A DNA stretch of 64,000 nt from Azolla caroliniana (lineage: Eukaryota; Polypodiophyta): NCBI GenBank assembly GCA_043228905.1, contig JBHGNT010000009.1, positions 930,001 through 994,000 on the forward strand. The letters run 5' to 3'. The notes under the pieces were generated by a model. The model made no database searches. It was not told the origin of the DNA and saw only the letters and a program-made list of their open reading frames with translations. Made by a program: the position numbers and the translations under genes. Each line of letters opens with the position of its first letter. Positions within the stretch are counted from its first letter, which is position 1. Shown here in pieces: positions 20,901-36,100 of this stretch.

Positions 20901-23771
20901 GACCATTCAATCCTATTACTCTACTTCCCTCCTTCCTAAATGCATTTTGTCCTACTCATCTACGGTTTCCGACATTGACACCTCATCGACCCATATGGTT
21001 GGGTTGCACAATAGCTACTCCTCATTTGGGGCGCTATCACAAAATGTGCACTCTAAGAGTACATGCGGGGATAAATTGAGAATTTGGGGTTGATCATTGA
21101 TTATATCTAATAGAGTGGTCCTCTTTCATATGAAAAAGTGTCCAAAAATAGAAACTACTGGTTGCTTATTTCAACTTCTAAATCTATGCTATCTCTCATT
21201 TAATTACTTCTCTCCCTTGATCGGGCAATAGCAATTTGTCGTGCACGTAGGCGCTGCCCCGCCCCCATGGACCACGCCTTCGACGCCCTTGTCATTGACA
21301 GATAAAAGCCATTATCTCCCGCCATCGTAGATGCTTCCCTCGCTTCGGAGACATTTCCATTCTGGATCGACCTATGCTAGAGATCTTTCGAAGACAAAAG
21401 CTACAATATACCTAACATGAGAATCTCACATGTGCCCAAAACCAGATTCCCTCGTTTCTTCTCTTTTCATCTTATTTACTTTTATTACCTGTGTAGTATT
21501 TATTTTATTTTGATTTTTCTCAAAGACGAGACAACACTCAAGATGTAATCTCTTATTTGGTCTTATAGGCCATTTTGGCCTCTTAAAAGACGTTAATATA
21601 TCTTTCTTTCTTTCTTTCTTTCTCCTTTTCTGTTTAGCAACGTTTTAGTCACTTCAACACTCCCCCTCAAGCTGGTGAATATGTGTTTGCCTTACCAGCT
21701 TGGATAGAATTTTTTTGTAATTGTAGATTGTGTAATCCTTAGTGAGAATATCTGCCAGTTGTTATTGTGAGGACACATATGTTGTGCAGATCAGATGACA
21801 TTCACCTTGTCCTTGATGAAATATCTGGCCACCTCTATGTGTTTTGTTCTGTCATTCTGTACAGGATTGTGTGTTGTTTTGATTGCTAATTTGGTGTCGC
21901 AGTAAAGATATACAGTTCCTTCCCATTTTATCTTGAAGTCTTGCGAGATCATTTTTTATCCTCAAAAGATCACATATTTCTAGTGCCATTGCTCAAAATT
22001 CAGCCTCAGCTCTTGACCTTGCTACCACATTTTTGTTTTTTCTCTTTGTGTCACTAGTAAGGATTTAAGGACATACTTTTGGAAGAGAAAAACTTGAGTT
22101 GTAGCTAGTAATGGCTGTTCTTTCTTTTTGCTATCCCATTTTATTGAGTATTCACACATGATGACAATGACTCAGGAATTACCCCTTCTCTTTGAAAATA
22201 TTGGCTTTATGTGATTAAAAATAATCTCATATGTTAATCTGATCCGATAACCGATCCAAATATCTTAATTCCAATACCAAGTCATATTGAAGAAATTGGG
22301 AACAAGTTGGTTTTTTAGCAAAAAATACCCATGTTACTGTAGTATATAATAATCAATAACTTAAATGAACCGACATGCATCAGAATTATTAGGTATAGTA
22401 GATGGACACCATACATCACTATGAACTAAATGAAAGGCAGTTGTGCTCCTACAATTGCTAATAAGAAGATTTATTTCTATGTTTTGCAAATGCACTATTG
22501 ACATTGAAAATCATCAATACTTACCTAGTAAACAAGGCTGGAAATAAAAACTGTTGTTAAAATGAAATATACCAAGTCTATGATGGTGATAAGAACTTGC
22601 TAAGAGGAAGCTGGAAGGGCAATGAAAGCCTCAGATTAAAAAGTAATCAGCAATAAAGGGCTGAATGTTATAGCGTGCTGAAGTCTGAGAGCACTTAGGA
22701 TGGCAAGTAAAACCCCAGGGTTTGATTATGCAATCTAAACAGTTGTGATGTGACTATGCAATGAAATTTTTTATACCTATGCAGATGGAGAAGGATTCTT
22801 TCAGTAATATGAAGCCTGCAGGCTGAGAAGGAAGCTTTCAGTAATGAAGGATGTGTTGCAAGGATGGACTCTCACCATGTGAAAGAACAGATGATCAGAA
22901 AATATATCTTCTTCTTATTCCTTAATTTTCTGGGTGGGAATAGTTCATGTTTATACAGGAAAACAGTGTCCAATAATGGAAACTATCAGCTGCTTTTTTC
23001 AAAATTTGAATCTGGCATTACCTCTCCTTTAGTTACTTCCTTCATTTTTTGTTTAGGAATGTTTTAGTTACGTCAACACTACAAAGTGGGTTTTCTGTTC
23101 TCCAGGAACTTCGATAGTGTTGTTGAACTAGTGAATGGATAAAAATGAAAAAATGAAATAAACAACTGCAGAGTATAATTGCCCAAGAGGTTTTTGCGTA
23201 AAGAACAACTAACTCATTATTACAATCCTCTAGATCAATATTGGGCTAGATGGGCTAGATGGTATATAGTCTACTTCTCAGAAATATGCTCAGTTTCCTT
23301 GCAAGCTGTAGATTGACTACGTGTAGGCTGCCATTCTGCTGTGCAAACACTATTGTTTCTGGTACTTGAATATGGCTAAATGGACCATGATTGAGATTAT
23401 ACTGGCTATGTTGGAACCTCTCTGAATCATTAAAGTTTATTGAATTATGGGGCTGGTTCTTCTATCCATGTTCTTTTAAGGAGAATTAGCTTCACCCACT
23501 TGGTTTTCAAAATGAAATTTAAGTTTTCATATACCTTAGACTTCAGCTTTCTTATGGTACAAGTATATTTCTATATACTTCCATTGTAATTGGATAAACA
23601 GTTGATACTATAGGGTGATTATTTATATTACATTTTTCAAACATGTCTACTCATCTGTATGAAATTAACAGAAAACTACATTTTTTGTGGTTTTGGCAGC
23701 TCTTAGACAACATGCAAGTAACAGTTGAAAATGTACATTTTCGATATACCGATCAAAAGGCTGATCCAGAG
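14955..23771 (+). CDS. VPS13: VPS13 exons 1-6: chorein N-terminal domain
   Basis: Exons 14955-15072, 15308-15385, 19398-19510, 19578-19683, 19859-19902, 23700-23771. The protein opens with MRLPMSSLLEGFVSQFLADY, then YIKGIQPEQFRLGLWNG, ENVELRLEAFDYLQLPIAIR, GKLKIQVPWTKLGREPI and VYICACPRDEFE. These are the classic Chorein_N signatures of VPS13/ATG2, the membrane-docking entrance of the lipid groove. A short Lys/Ala-rich helix follows (LAAKKAKLAAAELSKL), then the strand MQVTVENVHFRYTDQ. The first ATG has upstream out-of-frame ATGs. Introns 2 and 5 are about 4 kb and full of retroelement remnants. Confidence 0.92.
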
Positions 23772-24103
23772 GTATTGAAATGATTACTCAACTCTAGCTG
23801 ATATGCTTGAATACTACATATTCCTTGAAATAAAATATTATCCTTGCTCATGACCATTACCTATCCCAATGTAGTTTTTTTTAATGATAATTAAACTTAA
23901 TTTCTCTCTCTCTCTCTCTTGAGGATCTCACATGTGCCAAAAACCAGATTCCCTCATTTCTTTTCTTTTCATGTTATTTACTTTTATATTTATTGTGTAA
24001 TATTTATTTTATTTTGATTTGTTCTCAAAGACGAGACAACACTTAAGATGTAATCTCTTATTTGGTCTTATAGGCTATTTTGGCCTCTTAAAAGACGTTA
24101 ATA

Positions 24104-24136
<33 letters not shown>

Positions 24137-27100
24137 CTCTTACATAAGACACACTTCTTACATACATTTGAGGATGGATTCGTTATCATGCCACCTTATA
24201 TGGACATACATCTATCCTATGCGATGCGTAATGTGATAGGCCAGCTGCAAACTTCATCACATTAGTTACAGATTGAGGTAGGCAGATATACACGACTACC
24301 TCTAGAAGAGAGAATTTGCCAATTGTGTCATCAAGGAGTGAAAAGTTGTTGAAGAATACAACCACACAAGCTCATCCACAAAGAACAATCACAACTTTCT
24401 TTAGCCCCATCACTCCTACTAATGCTACAAGTCCATCACGGGATACACAAATGGGCCCTAGACCAGGACATAACAAAGGGGTTACAATTGATTGGGCAAT
24501 AGCAATTTGCCGTGCACGTAAGCCCCAACCCCATGGACCACGACCTCGACACCCTTGTCATCGACAGATAAAAGCCATTATCTCCCGCCATCGTAGGTGC
24601 TTCCCTCGCTTCGGAGACATTTCCATTTTGGATCGACCTATGCTATAGATCTTTCGAAGACAAAAGCTACAATATACCTAACTTGAGAATCTCACATGTG
24701 CCAAAAACCAGATTCCCTCGTTTCTTCTCCTTTCATCTTATTTACTTTTATATTTACCATGTAATATTGATTTTATTTTGATTTGTTCTCAAAGACGAGA
24801 CAACACTTCAAATGTAATCTCTTATTTGGTCTTATAGGCCATTTTGGCCTCTTAAAAGACGTTAATATATCTTTCTTTCTTTCTTTCTCTCTCTCTCAAG
24901 TTTGCGAGTTTGAGTATCACACTTTGATACAATGCTCTTCCTTTGATCATATTCGACCATGCCTTCTACATCTCTTCGACCGAGCCCAATCCTTGCATGA
25001 ATTCCTCTCACAACCACAATGTGCACTCTCGATTGCAACATTAATTGGTAAAGTTCTTGAACATCGAGAGTCACTACTCACTTTCACACGTATCACATGA
25101 AATGTAATATTTTTGGTCTCATAGGTCATATTTGACCTCAACAGACGATAATATAATCTATCTATCTATCTATCTATCTATATATCATAGTAGTAGGATT
25201 ATGTTTAATCTTGGTAATTGTTTTATAATTAGTGCCTAATCCCCCCTCCCTCTTTCTCTTTCCCTCTTTCTTATTATGCCTCTCCCACATGAATCAACCT
25301 TTTTTACTCCACAAAATGTAAGAAATGCCATTGATCGGCTACAATTCGGGAAGGCCCAAGCTCATGATGGATTGGTGGGTGAGCACTTTATCTATGCCTG
25401 TGACAATCTTGCTCCCATTGCTAGCACACATCTTTAATAGAGCCATGTGTGAAGGTTTTATCAGAGGTGGTGGCTAGCACAATCGGAGTGAAGCAAGGAT
25501 GCCCACTATCACCCACTCTCTTCGGTCTCTATATAGATGAGGTATCACATTAAATAGAGAGATTCAGGGGTTTAGGAGCACACCTAGCAAGTATAGCTAT
25601 ACAGATATTACTATATGCTGATGATATTGTGCTGATTTTTGACTCTCCGGAGGGACTACAATGACATCAAAATGCCTTAAAACTATTTTGTATGGACAAA
25701 GGTTTGTCAATCAACATGAATAAAACTAAAGTGATGGTGTTTAACACCACTCAACCATGGGTAACAAGATCAAAACTGGAATTCTTACTGGGAGAGGAAA
25801 AGGTGGAATACACACGCTCCTACACATACCTAGGAGTAATATTTATAGGGCCTAGGTTCTCCTTACAGGAGGCTGCTTGTGCCCGACTTTCTCGTGGATA
25901 TGCAACCCTTGGTGCTCTCGAGAGACAATGTGCACATTTGCAGTTCAAAGAGCCATGAACTAAGCTGTGGTTCTTTGATACACTTATCACACCAACTCTT
26001 CTCTATGGAGTAGAAACATGGGGACTGAGTCTTCACAAGGCAAATCATTGGAAAGATTTAGAGAGACCTTTAGTGTCAATTATTGCTCGCATGATAAGGA
26101 GCAAAGCATCAGGGTCCCACGACATAATCTGGGTAGAGATAGGAGCAACACCTATAATCACCGAAGCATTTTTCCGATCAGTGACATTTATCTGACGTCT
26201 TTGGGAGCTCCCTAAACGAAGGCACCCAAGGTTGGCACTTATGTCATCAAGACAACTGGTTGAAAGTGGAGACATTCATTTTTGGTATGCTGAAATGCAA
26301 CAATGGTTCAAGTCACATGGCATGAGTATAAATGCACTACCCTGGTTCCAATATAGCTTGGACTGTCTCCATCTAACTAAATATGACCAAAGTGGAAAAG
26401 AATAGAGTGATCCGAACTGATATTGTTAACTTGGAAAACAAGATAACATGGATCAGCCCCAAAATACCACTTGGTACAAATATGGCCCACTATAAGACAC
26501 ACTTCTTACACACATCGGAGGATGGATTCATCATCAGGCCACCTTATATGAACATACATCTATCCTATGCGCTGCGTAGTGTGATAGGGCAGCAACGAAC
26601 TTCATCACATCAGTTACAGATTGAGGTAGGCAGATATACACGACTACCTCTAGAAGAGAGAATTTGCCAATTGTATCATCAAGGAGTGGAATCCGAAGAA
26701 CACTATGTTTGTCATTGTAGTGTCTTTTATGAAATCAGAGGGAGATACCATTGCCTCTTTAAACAAGGCTTTGGCCCACTACACAAGGTAATGGAATATG
26801 AGGACCAATGGTGCCTAGGACTTTTCTTGCTAGAGCTGAAGAGATATCGGGAAAAGTTGTTGAAGAATACAGCGACACAAGCTCATCCACAAAGAACAAT
26901 CACAACTTTCTTTAGCCCCATCACTCCTACTAATGCTACAAGTCAATTGCGGGATACACAAATGGGCTCCCGACAAGGACATAACAAAGGGGTTACAATT
27001 GATCGGGCAATAGCAATTAACCGTGCACGTAGGCTCCGGCCCCATGGGCCACGACCTTGACACCCTTGTCATCGACAAATAAAAGCCATTATCTCCCGCA

Positions 27101-30100
27101 ATCGCAAGTGCTTCCCTTACTTCAGAGACATTTCCATTCTAGATCGACCTATGCTAGAGATCTTTCGAAGACAAAAGCTATAATATATCTAACTCGAGAA
27201 TCTCACACGTGCCGAAAACCAGATTCCCTCGTCTCTTTTTATCTTATATACTTTTGTATTTACGGAGTATTATTTACTTTTTTTTGTTTTGATTTGTTGT
27301 TCTCAAAGACGAGACAACACTTAAGTTGTAATCTCTTGTTTGGTCTTATAGGCCATTTTGGCCTCTTAAAAGACATTAATATATCTTTCTTTCTTTCTTA
27401 CACTAGGTTCGTAACATAATTTAGGTGTGCTTTCTATCCACTTTAATCCCTCTCTCACTGAACCTCCCCTTGCCACATATCCACCGATGACACACCATTG
27501 CACACTCCTTGTCGACGACCTAACGGTCAATAAAACCATTAGAATAATAATGAAATATATAATTAATGTGATATTTAGAATGTTGGGATATCACCAATCA
27601 TCTGTATTACTAGTAGACTTATTTGGGCAGATCATTAATCCCTTAAACAAGATTAAGATCAAGACCAACTTTTATAAGGTAAATATATGCAGATACCACA
27701 TTTTTCATCTCAATTGAAAATGCAATGTTTGTATCCAATGCAGTCTGCCCTGATTGGCAACATGGAAACCTTGGAAATTTCCAAGTTTGAAGGAGTTGCT
27801 TTTTGTTTGCTGCCCTTCACACCCAAAACATACTTTGTAGTCAATCTTTTTGCACACACTTGTTTTTTTAATGCTGGCGTGATTCTGTCTCCATTGGAGA
27901 ACAGTAGCCATATTCTTATCTTGAATCTGCATTGATTTTATTTGATGAATGTAATGCCAGATTAGTGAATACATGCACATGTTTTTCATTATGCTAATAT
28001 ATTTAACAATGTTTTGGTGCTATTTTTTAGATGAAATTTTCAGTTGGAATCATGTTCACTCATCTTAATATGAACACTGATCATACACTTTATGGGTATG
28101 TTCTTTTGGATAAAACTAATGATAGATTACTCATAGTTCTACATTCAAGTTTGGAGCACCTGTTACTGAGATGGTTGTTTTCTGAATTTCTGCAGTGTTT
28201 CCTCTGGTAAGTCAAGGGCAAATTTAGTGAACAAAATTGTGGATTTTAGAGAATTTTCGGTGTATTGGAACTGTAATGAGAATAATAGCGAGGAGTTTAG
28301 AAACAATTCGAATCCACAGAAGTTGACCTATCTTATCGATCGTTTTGATGCGACTGCCAGATTAATGGTAATGCTTCAATTAGTGGAAAAAAAAGTATCT
28401 CATAGGAAGGTTTAGCAATCCTGGATTGTTCTATTTGTGCAGGTCAATAAAAATGCTTCTCTTGATGGGAACACTCCACAATACGCAATGGATTTGGAAA
28501 CAAATAATCTGGTTTGGATCTTACCAGAATAATGTAACAAATTTGTTTCTATCTTATTTAAATTTATGTAAATTGTTTAGTTTGTGGTTTTGCTCAGATT
28601 TTCACAGTAGAAGATCGGCAGTTGCATGAAATGCTGTTACTTTGGGATGCTCTTTCTATTTGCAAGATGCGTGAAAAGTAAGTGGAATAGAAATCCAATA
28701 GCCCTTGACACAAGTTTTGAACTTAATTTGTACTGGATGGATGTAGCACCTATATTATAGCCACTCAGAAAAGTGCTTCAATTCAATTGTCGATTACCTT
28801 CCTCTGAAGGCCTTTCAACCTTATTCAGTGTAATACGCAATTACCAAAATATTAGATGCTGAACTGAACAAAATATCTTATAATGATGTGTCAAAATGTT
28901 TTTATGAATTTTATGTATTTGCATGTTATTGCTGCTTTGTAAACTTGTAGACTGCTTATGTTTGTATTTGAAAACGAAATTGGTAGATATTCCCTTCAAT
29001 GCTGGTTATTATTCCAGATATGGACGTCATAGACCTGGAGTTGGTCAACATGGATATAATAGAAAGGAGGATGGGTGGCAAAAGGTCTGGTGGCACTATG
29101 TGGTTCAATCAGTATTGGTTGATGTTCGTAGGAATTTACGTCGCAACTCATGGAGCTACCTTGGATGGAGGATGTAAGTTAAGGATATTATTTTTATTTT
29201 ATCTCATGATTGAACCATTCTTGTTGCACAGACTATTTACAACAATTTTGGATCATTTGAGCAGGGATATGAGAAGGAAATATGTAGTTTTGTACAAAGC
29301 GAAACTTGATTCCTTAAGTAAAGGCAAGGTGTGAGTCCTTTTTTTGTGATTCTCATTTTTTTGATGCTATTTTGTGCTCATTGTTTTGTATATATACCCT
29401 TAATCTGAATCACAGTATTTTTTACCAAGTAACAAACTTTCGTATTTTATAGTAGTTGCATGGTTTTGTATTTTTATATTACTAAGTAACAATGCTGTTT
29501 TCAACTAGTAATCACACTAGGATATTTCACTGGAAGATGGAAAAGGTGGTGCCACTGAAAAGATTGGTGGATTTTAATGGCATGAGATCATGATGGATTG
29601 ATATGTGAGCCTTTTGTGTATGCCCATGACACCTTAGTTCCACTTCTTGCACACATCTTTAATACAGCTGTGTGAAACATACCATTGTGTTGATCTTCAA
29701 GAGTGTAGAGCCCATGATACTTAACAACCAAAGTGGCCTATAAGATCGAGTAAGGGATTACATCTAAAGTGTTTCTCGTTCTTTGAGAACAACAAAACAA
29801 ATAAATGTTTCTAAGTAAAAAAAAAAGTAAATAAGATAAAAAGTGTCTAAGAATTTGGTTATCTGTACATGTAACATTCTCAAGTCAGATGTATTGTAAT
29901 TTTTGTCTTCGAAAGTTCTCTAGCATAGGTCAATCCAGAATGGAGAGTTCTCCCAAGCAAGGGAAGCACTTGCGATGGTGGGAGATAATGGCCTATGTGC
30001 ACAGCAAATTTCTATTGCCCGATCTATTGTAACCCCTTTGTTATGTTCTGGTCAGGAGCTGATTTGTGTAGCCCTCGATTGACTGTAGCATGAGGAGTGA

Positions 30101-33100
30101 TTCGTAAAACTTGTTAGTCAAACAAGATGTTTGCCCCACCCTATAGGTTGGTTCTGAAAAAGCTTTACGCTGAGGCTAAAGAAAGTTGTGATTGTTCTTT
30201 GTTGATGAGCTGTGTGTTCTTGTGTCTCTTGAGTTGTAGCAAGGCACAGTTTGTCCTCATATTCCATTACTTTGCATAGTAGGCCAAACCCTTGCTTAAA
30301 GAGGCAACCTTATCTCCCGCTTATTTCATAAAAAATACCACAGGGACAAACATAGTTTTCTTTAGATTCCACTCCCTAAGGACACAATTGTTAAATTCTT
30401 TCTAGAGGTATTCGTGCAAATCTGCCCTTTCACACTGCACAATGCACAAGATAGATGTGTGCCATATCAAATTCTTTCCAGAGTTCTTTGTGTGTACCTC
30501 AATCTCTAACTGATGTGAAGTTCACTGCTGCCCTATATTGCACAATGCATCGGATAGATGTATGTCCATATAAGGTGGCCTGATGATGAATCCATCTCTT
30601 TTGTCTGTAAAGTGTTTTATAGTGTGCCATTACATTGATATTTTGGGGTGAATCCATGTTATCTTGTTTTTCGAGTTAATAATATCAGTTCCTGTAAATG
30701 TTACTCCTAGGCATGTGTAGGAGCATGTGTATGCCATGTTTTCCTCTCCGAAGAAGAATTCTGGTTCTGATCTTGTTACCCATGCTTGAATGGTGTTAAC
30801 ACTAGATCCGTATAGTTTAGCCAAGTAATGGCCAATCATGATTGTCCTACAGTTGCTTTTGCATCATGGAGTCTCCACACTTGAGTATTGGCACAATGGT
30901 ATGTTCTGCCATCTAGTAGGGAAACCTTCAGACATAGCTCTATTAAAGATGTGTAGCAACGGTATCAAGATGTCATGGGCATAAATAAAGTGGTCACCTA
31001 TCAATCCATCATGATCCTGGCCCTTCCCAAATTGTAACCAATCAATGGCATTTCTTATATTTTGCGGAGTAAAAAAAAGTGGATTCATGTGGGCGGAGGA
31101 GTGGGGATATCATATAGTACTGAGGTGAGGCCAATTGTGTGGCAGGTTATCTCTCATTAAACATTTTCTATGCTCTTTTACGTTCTTTTCCTATGAACAA
31201 GTGATACACATGCCCTTAAAATTGAGCTAAATACAGTCTCTTTTTCTTCCTCACTAGGCGTTGGAAGGTTGATCTTGCTTGTTTGTGTGTATAAATACCC
31301 TAAGTTACTCTGTGCTGCAAGAATCTTCTTGTATCACGGAAGTCATCATCATGGCAACAATCTCTTTTTCTTCCTCACTAGGCGTTGGAAGGTTGATCTT
31401 GCTTGTTTGTGTGTATAAATACCCTAAGTTACTCTGTGCTGCAAGAATCTTCTTGTATCACGGAAGTCATCATCATGGCAACAATCTCTTTTTCTTCCTC
31501 ACTAGGCGTTGGAAGGTTGATCTTGCTTGTTTGTGTGTATAAATACCCTAAGTTACTCTGTGCTGCAAGAATCTTCTTGTATCACGGAAGTCATCATCAT
31601 GGCAACAATCTCTTTTTCTTCCTCACTAGGCGTTGGAAGGTTGATCTTGCTTGTTTGTGTGTATAAATATCCTAAGTTACTCTGTGCTACAAGAATCTTC
31701 TTGTATCACGGAAGTCATCATCATGGCAACAATCTCTTTTTCTTCCTCACTAGGCGTTGGAAGGTTGATCTTGCTTGTTTGTGTGTATAAATACCCTAAG
31801 TTACTCTGTGCTGCAAGAATCTTCTTGTATCACGGAAGTCATCATGGCAACAATCTCTTTTTCTTCCTCACTAGGCGTTGGAAGGTTGATCTTGCTTGTT
31901 TGTGTGTATAAATACCCTAAGTTACTCTGTGCTGCAAGAATCTTCTTGTATCACGGAAGTCATCATCATGGCAACAATTTTGTACGACTCTACCAAGTTT
32001 GGGTGCATTGCCCATTATATTGGGAAGGGCATTTGTGGCTGCTTTATGCAATGACTTTGACAATCCTTGTGTAACTTCATCTAGGGGTGCGAAAGGATCT
32101 GAATCTAGCATGGCATTATATACTCCACAACTATGCACATCAAGAGTCGCCCAAGGAAATTGGTATTTAACCAGCCCACTCTCCTTCTTGGCATATACAT
32201 CCCTTGTGCGTTCATCCTTCACTTCAAAGTGTAGATATGCATGATCTGCTGCCAAGTCAATAGCTCTACCATATATAGTGAACTTTGTTATTTCAGATAT
32301 AAGAGATGGAGATCTTATCAGGTAATAGACTGTTGTTGCACCTTCTTTTCGATTCCAACATGTCAAAGCATCTGATCTGGCCCATTTTGACAATCCATTA
32401 TGTATCACAAATCCATGCACAAAGCCTTGCTCTCGAGAGAGAATGTGCACATTTGCAGTTCCAAGAGCCACGAACTAAGCTGTGGTTCTTTGATACACTT
32501 ATCACACCAACTCTTCTCTATGGAGTAGAAACATGGGGACTGAGTCTTCACAAGGCAAATCATTGGAAAGATTTAGAGAGACCTTTAGTGCCAATGATTG
32601 CTCGCATGATAAGGAGCAAAGCATCAGTGCCCTACGATATAATCCAGGCAGAGATGGGAGCAACGCCTATAATCACCGAAGCATTTTTCCGATTAGTGAC
32701 ATTTATTTGACGTCTTTGGGAGCTCCCTAAACGAAGGTACCCAAGGTTGGCACTTATGTCATCAAGACAACTGGTTGAAAATGGAGACATTCATTTTTGG
32801 TATGCTGAAATGCAACAATGGTTCAAGTCACATGGCATGAGTATAAATGCACTACCCCGGTTCCAATATAGCTTGGACTGTCTCCATCTAAATATGACCA
32901 AAGTGGAAAAGAATAGAGTGATCCGAACTGATATTGTTAACTTGGAAAACAAGATAACATGGATCAGCCCCAAAATACCACTTGGTACAAGGATGGCCCA
33001 CTATAAGACACACTTCTTATGCACATCGGAGGATGGATTCATCATCAGAGCAGCGAACTTCATCACATCAGTTACAGATTGAGGTAGGCAGATATACACG

Positions 33101-36100
33101 ACTACCTCTAGAAGAGAGAATTTGCCAATTGTGGTCCAGAGAGGAGACATGTAGATATGCCCACAAAGACATATTAAGTGACAAGTCAGTTGACAAAAAA
33201 AAGGAATATCCCTATTACAACTGACTTTCACATATAATGTTACAATAAGATCAATCACAGAATAAAAATATCCGCTCTCTATATCTTACACAGCTGCTGT
33301 GTGACTATTTTCTGTGTCAACTAACTCTGTAGTCGAGTTGTCCAGATCCCGTATAAGCTGTAATGTACGAGTGCATGGGAGAACTACCATTTTGAGCTAC
33401 CCTTATATGTAATGGAAAGTTTGTATTGACACATACATCGCTGTGAGTGTAACTCTGTATACCTATCTAGTTTAATCTCAATATTTTGAACAGCCCTTAG
33501 TCGACTGATGTGAAGAAGTTCTGAGCTGCCCTATCACGTTGTTGTGCTCAAAAGATAGATGTTTCTCATGTGAGAATGCTTTTCTAGCAATATCCATAGC
33601 CAAGCGTCTTCCAGTGTTGAATTTGTTAATGATGTTGGGTTGAATGCTTTTCATAGCACACATCAATCCATGGGCACCCAAAAACGTTTACATGATAGTG
33701 GCAAGGCTGAAAACCACTTGATAGAAGGGAAAGACATCAGTGTTTACATATTCATGGAATATATAAGCATGAAATTAAGAAACACTGATATGAACTACAT
33801 ATATTATAATCGTTGTTATATAAATAAATAAATAAAGATTAATCTTTACATACATCATTGTGAGTCTTAGTATGTATCGTTGTCGTCCATATCAGTTTCT
33901 TGACTCTGATTCAGTTTTTTTAGGTACGCTAAGGTACGGGTACCATACACATTTCATGTATTACTACAAGCTAAGCTTGGGTACTTTATGCCATTTTCTA
34001 CAATAGAGTTACAGTCTGAAATAGATCATATTGAACAGATATAATTAAAGTTTTACAAATTTAAACAATAGATCATATTCTAAAAACTTTAACCAAGAAT
34101 GTAGTTTAAGTTTAAACTTCACATAACAAAACTTAAGGTTTAACTGCTAAAAAAAGTATACCTAAAATAATAGAAAAAGAAAATCGTTGCTCATCCCTTC
34201 CTCTTTGCCATAATCATCCTCAGATTCCATGCCAGTTGAGGAGTACTAATGTACATACTTTTTGTGCTAGTACTTTAAATATAGTATTAAAAAAAAACTT
34301 ACCAATTTGGTAGAGTCACTATAAATATGTATACACAATACCAATAATGAGGAATTATATGTGCCTAGACAACACTACAGCCATGTCCCTGTTAAGTTTT
34401 TCATTTGACTTGGATCTCTATCAGTGAATTTTGTAATCTTCAATCTACATGCAGTAGGGTTTTTGTGGCATCCTTCACTGCAATGCAGCCCAATAAGAAA
34501 TGTGCTAATTTTTACACTATCAGGTTCTGTTTTGTGGGGTTTGATCATTGAAATAATTGAAATTCTTAAATTTGGTGTTGGTGTTTGCCACTTCATCAAT
34601 CATTGAATATGTTGAATCAATTGGTTGTGAAGCCAGCTGCTGCTGAAACTCTTTTGAAACTAGAAGAACTGGAAAAAGAGCTTGATGTTGATGAGATTTT
34701 ATGTTTTAGATCCATGGCAGAATGTAATTTGAAGGGTCAGGTAAGTTCATGTTAGACCAATTGATGATTTTCTGGCTGGACAAGTGCATCAAAATTCTGT
34801 TGATGCTTATCTATATACTATTTGTAGGATTTAGAAAGTAAACTTCAAGAGGGAAGTTCTGGCGGACAGGATGATACGAAACCCAAAGACGCTACTGTGT
34901 CTGAAGTGAAATTTGATGATCAGTCGTCTACTAAACAACGGAGCTGGTTAAATCTTCTGTCCATGGGGATGCTTGGTGCAGCAGGAAGTGTTACTGCAAG
35001 TGAACAGTTTGCTGGGGTTGTGCCAGATGAAATAATAGAGGTATCTATTTGTTGCCTTTTTGTGGCATTGGATTTTTAATCTTTGGCTTCTAGAATAATT
35101 ACTGGGATACTGTTTCATCTGATCTTGTAAATTTTAAAGGCTTCTTTGTTTTCGTTTGTGTGGAGAAAGTACTTCATAGTAGTTTACATAAGTCTGGGAT
35201 GATGTTCATATTCTTTATGGTATTCGTAATATAAATCACTTGTCTTCTTTACTGATGAACTAGGGTATCTATGAGGCTACCAAATATTTTCCTTCAGGCA
35301 TGAAGGGCCAAGGAGACTTCCCTAAAGGTTTATATCGTGTTCGTATAACTTGCCATATTAGTGGTGCATTGGTTACTCTAAGATACCTGTAAGTTATTAC
35401 AAGTATCATTTACTTTCTCTTTTTGTTAAACAACTCAAAGAAATACAAGTTTTATGTTATAAATGTAAACATATACTCATCTTCTAGGCACCTCAAGGAA
35501 GATATTGCATCCTTGGATTTAAAAGTGATTGAGATGATAGCAAAGATGTGGCAGCACTCGTCGAACTATTTAGTTACTGTTAAAGAACTGGAAATTACTG
35601 ATCTTTCTGAGAAAGAATCTGCGTATCCGATCGTAATGGGAAATGAGGTATGTTAATATGAATTTATTTCGTTTCAGAAAAGTACTGGACTTATGTTGGG
35701 TCCTGGAATAGAAGCTTGGCACTTATGGAGTGAAAATCTGCAGGGGATGATTTTACCCTATTCCTTGGTGGGGCAATATCCACGAACTTATGCAGAGGCT
35801 GTTTCTGGATCACAGTCAAAGCCTAGCTCTGCAGAGTGTCTAATATTTGTTGAGGCTAATGTGCTTTCGGCTGATGAAGACTCTGACGTTGCAGTTAAGG
35901 TAAAAGCACATGTTCTTTATATCCAGGTTTTGGTCAGCACATTCTGAATAGGTTCAAGTGTGGCATGCTTGCGTAAGGAAGGAAGAAAGATATATTGATA
36001 TCTTTTAAGAGACCAAAGTGACCTATAAGACCAAACAAGAGATGGAATCTTAAGTGTTATCTTGTCTATGAGAACACGAAACCAAAATAAACGTTACCAA

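Noticed and set aside
27705-27989. Minus-strand 94-codon frame with a Cys-rich motif
   Set aside because: Only a faint hint of a copia zinc motif; not enough to call an element.
31279-32074. Five overlapping frames of 86-99 codons with nearly the same protein
   Set aside because: They are phase-shifted readings of the 124-bp array, not a gene family.
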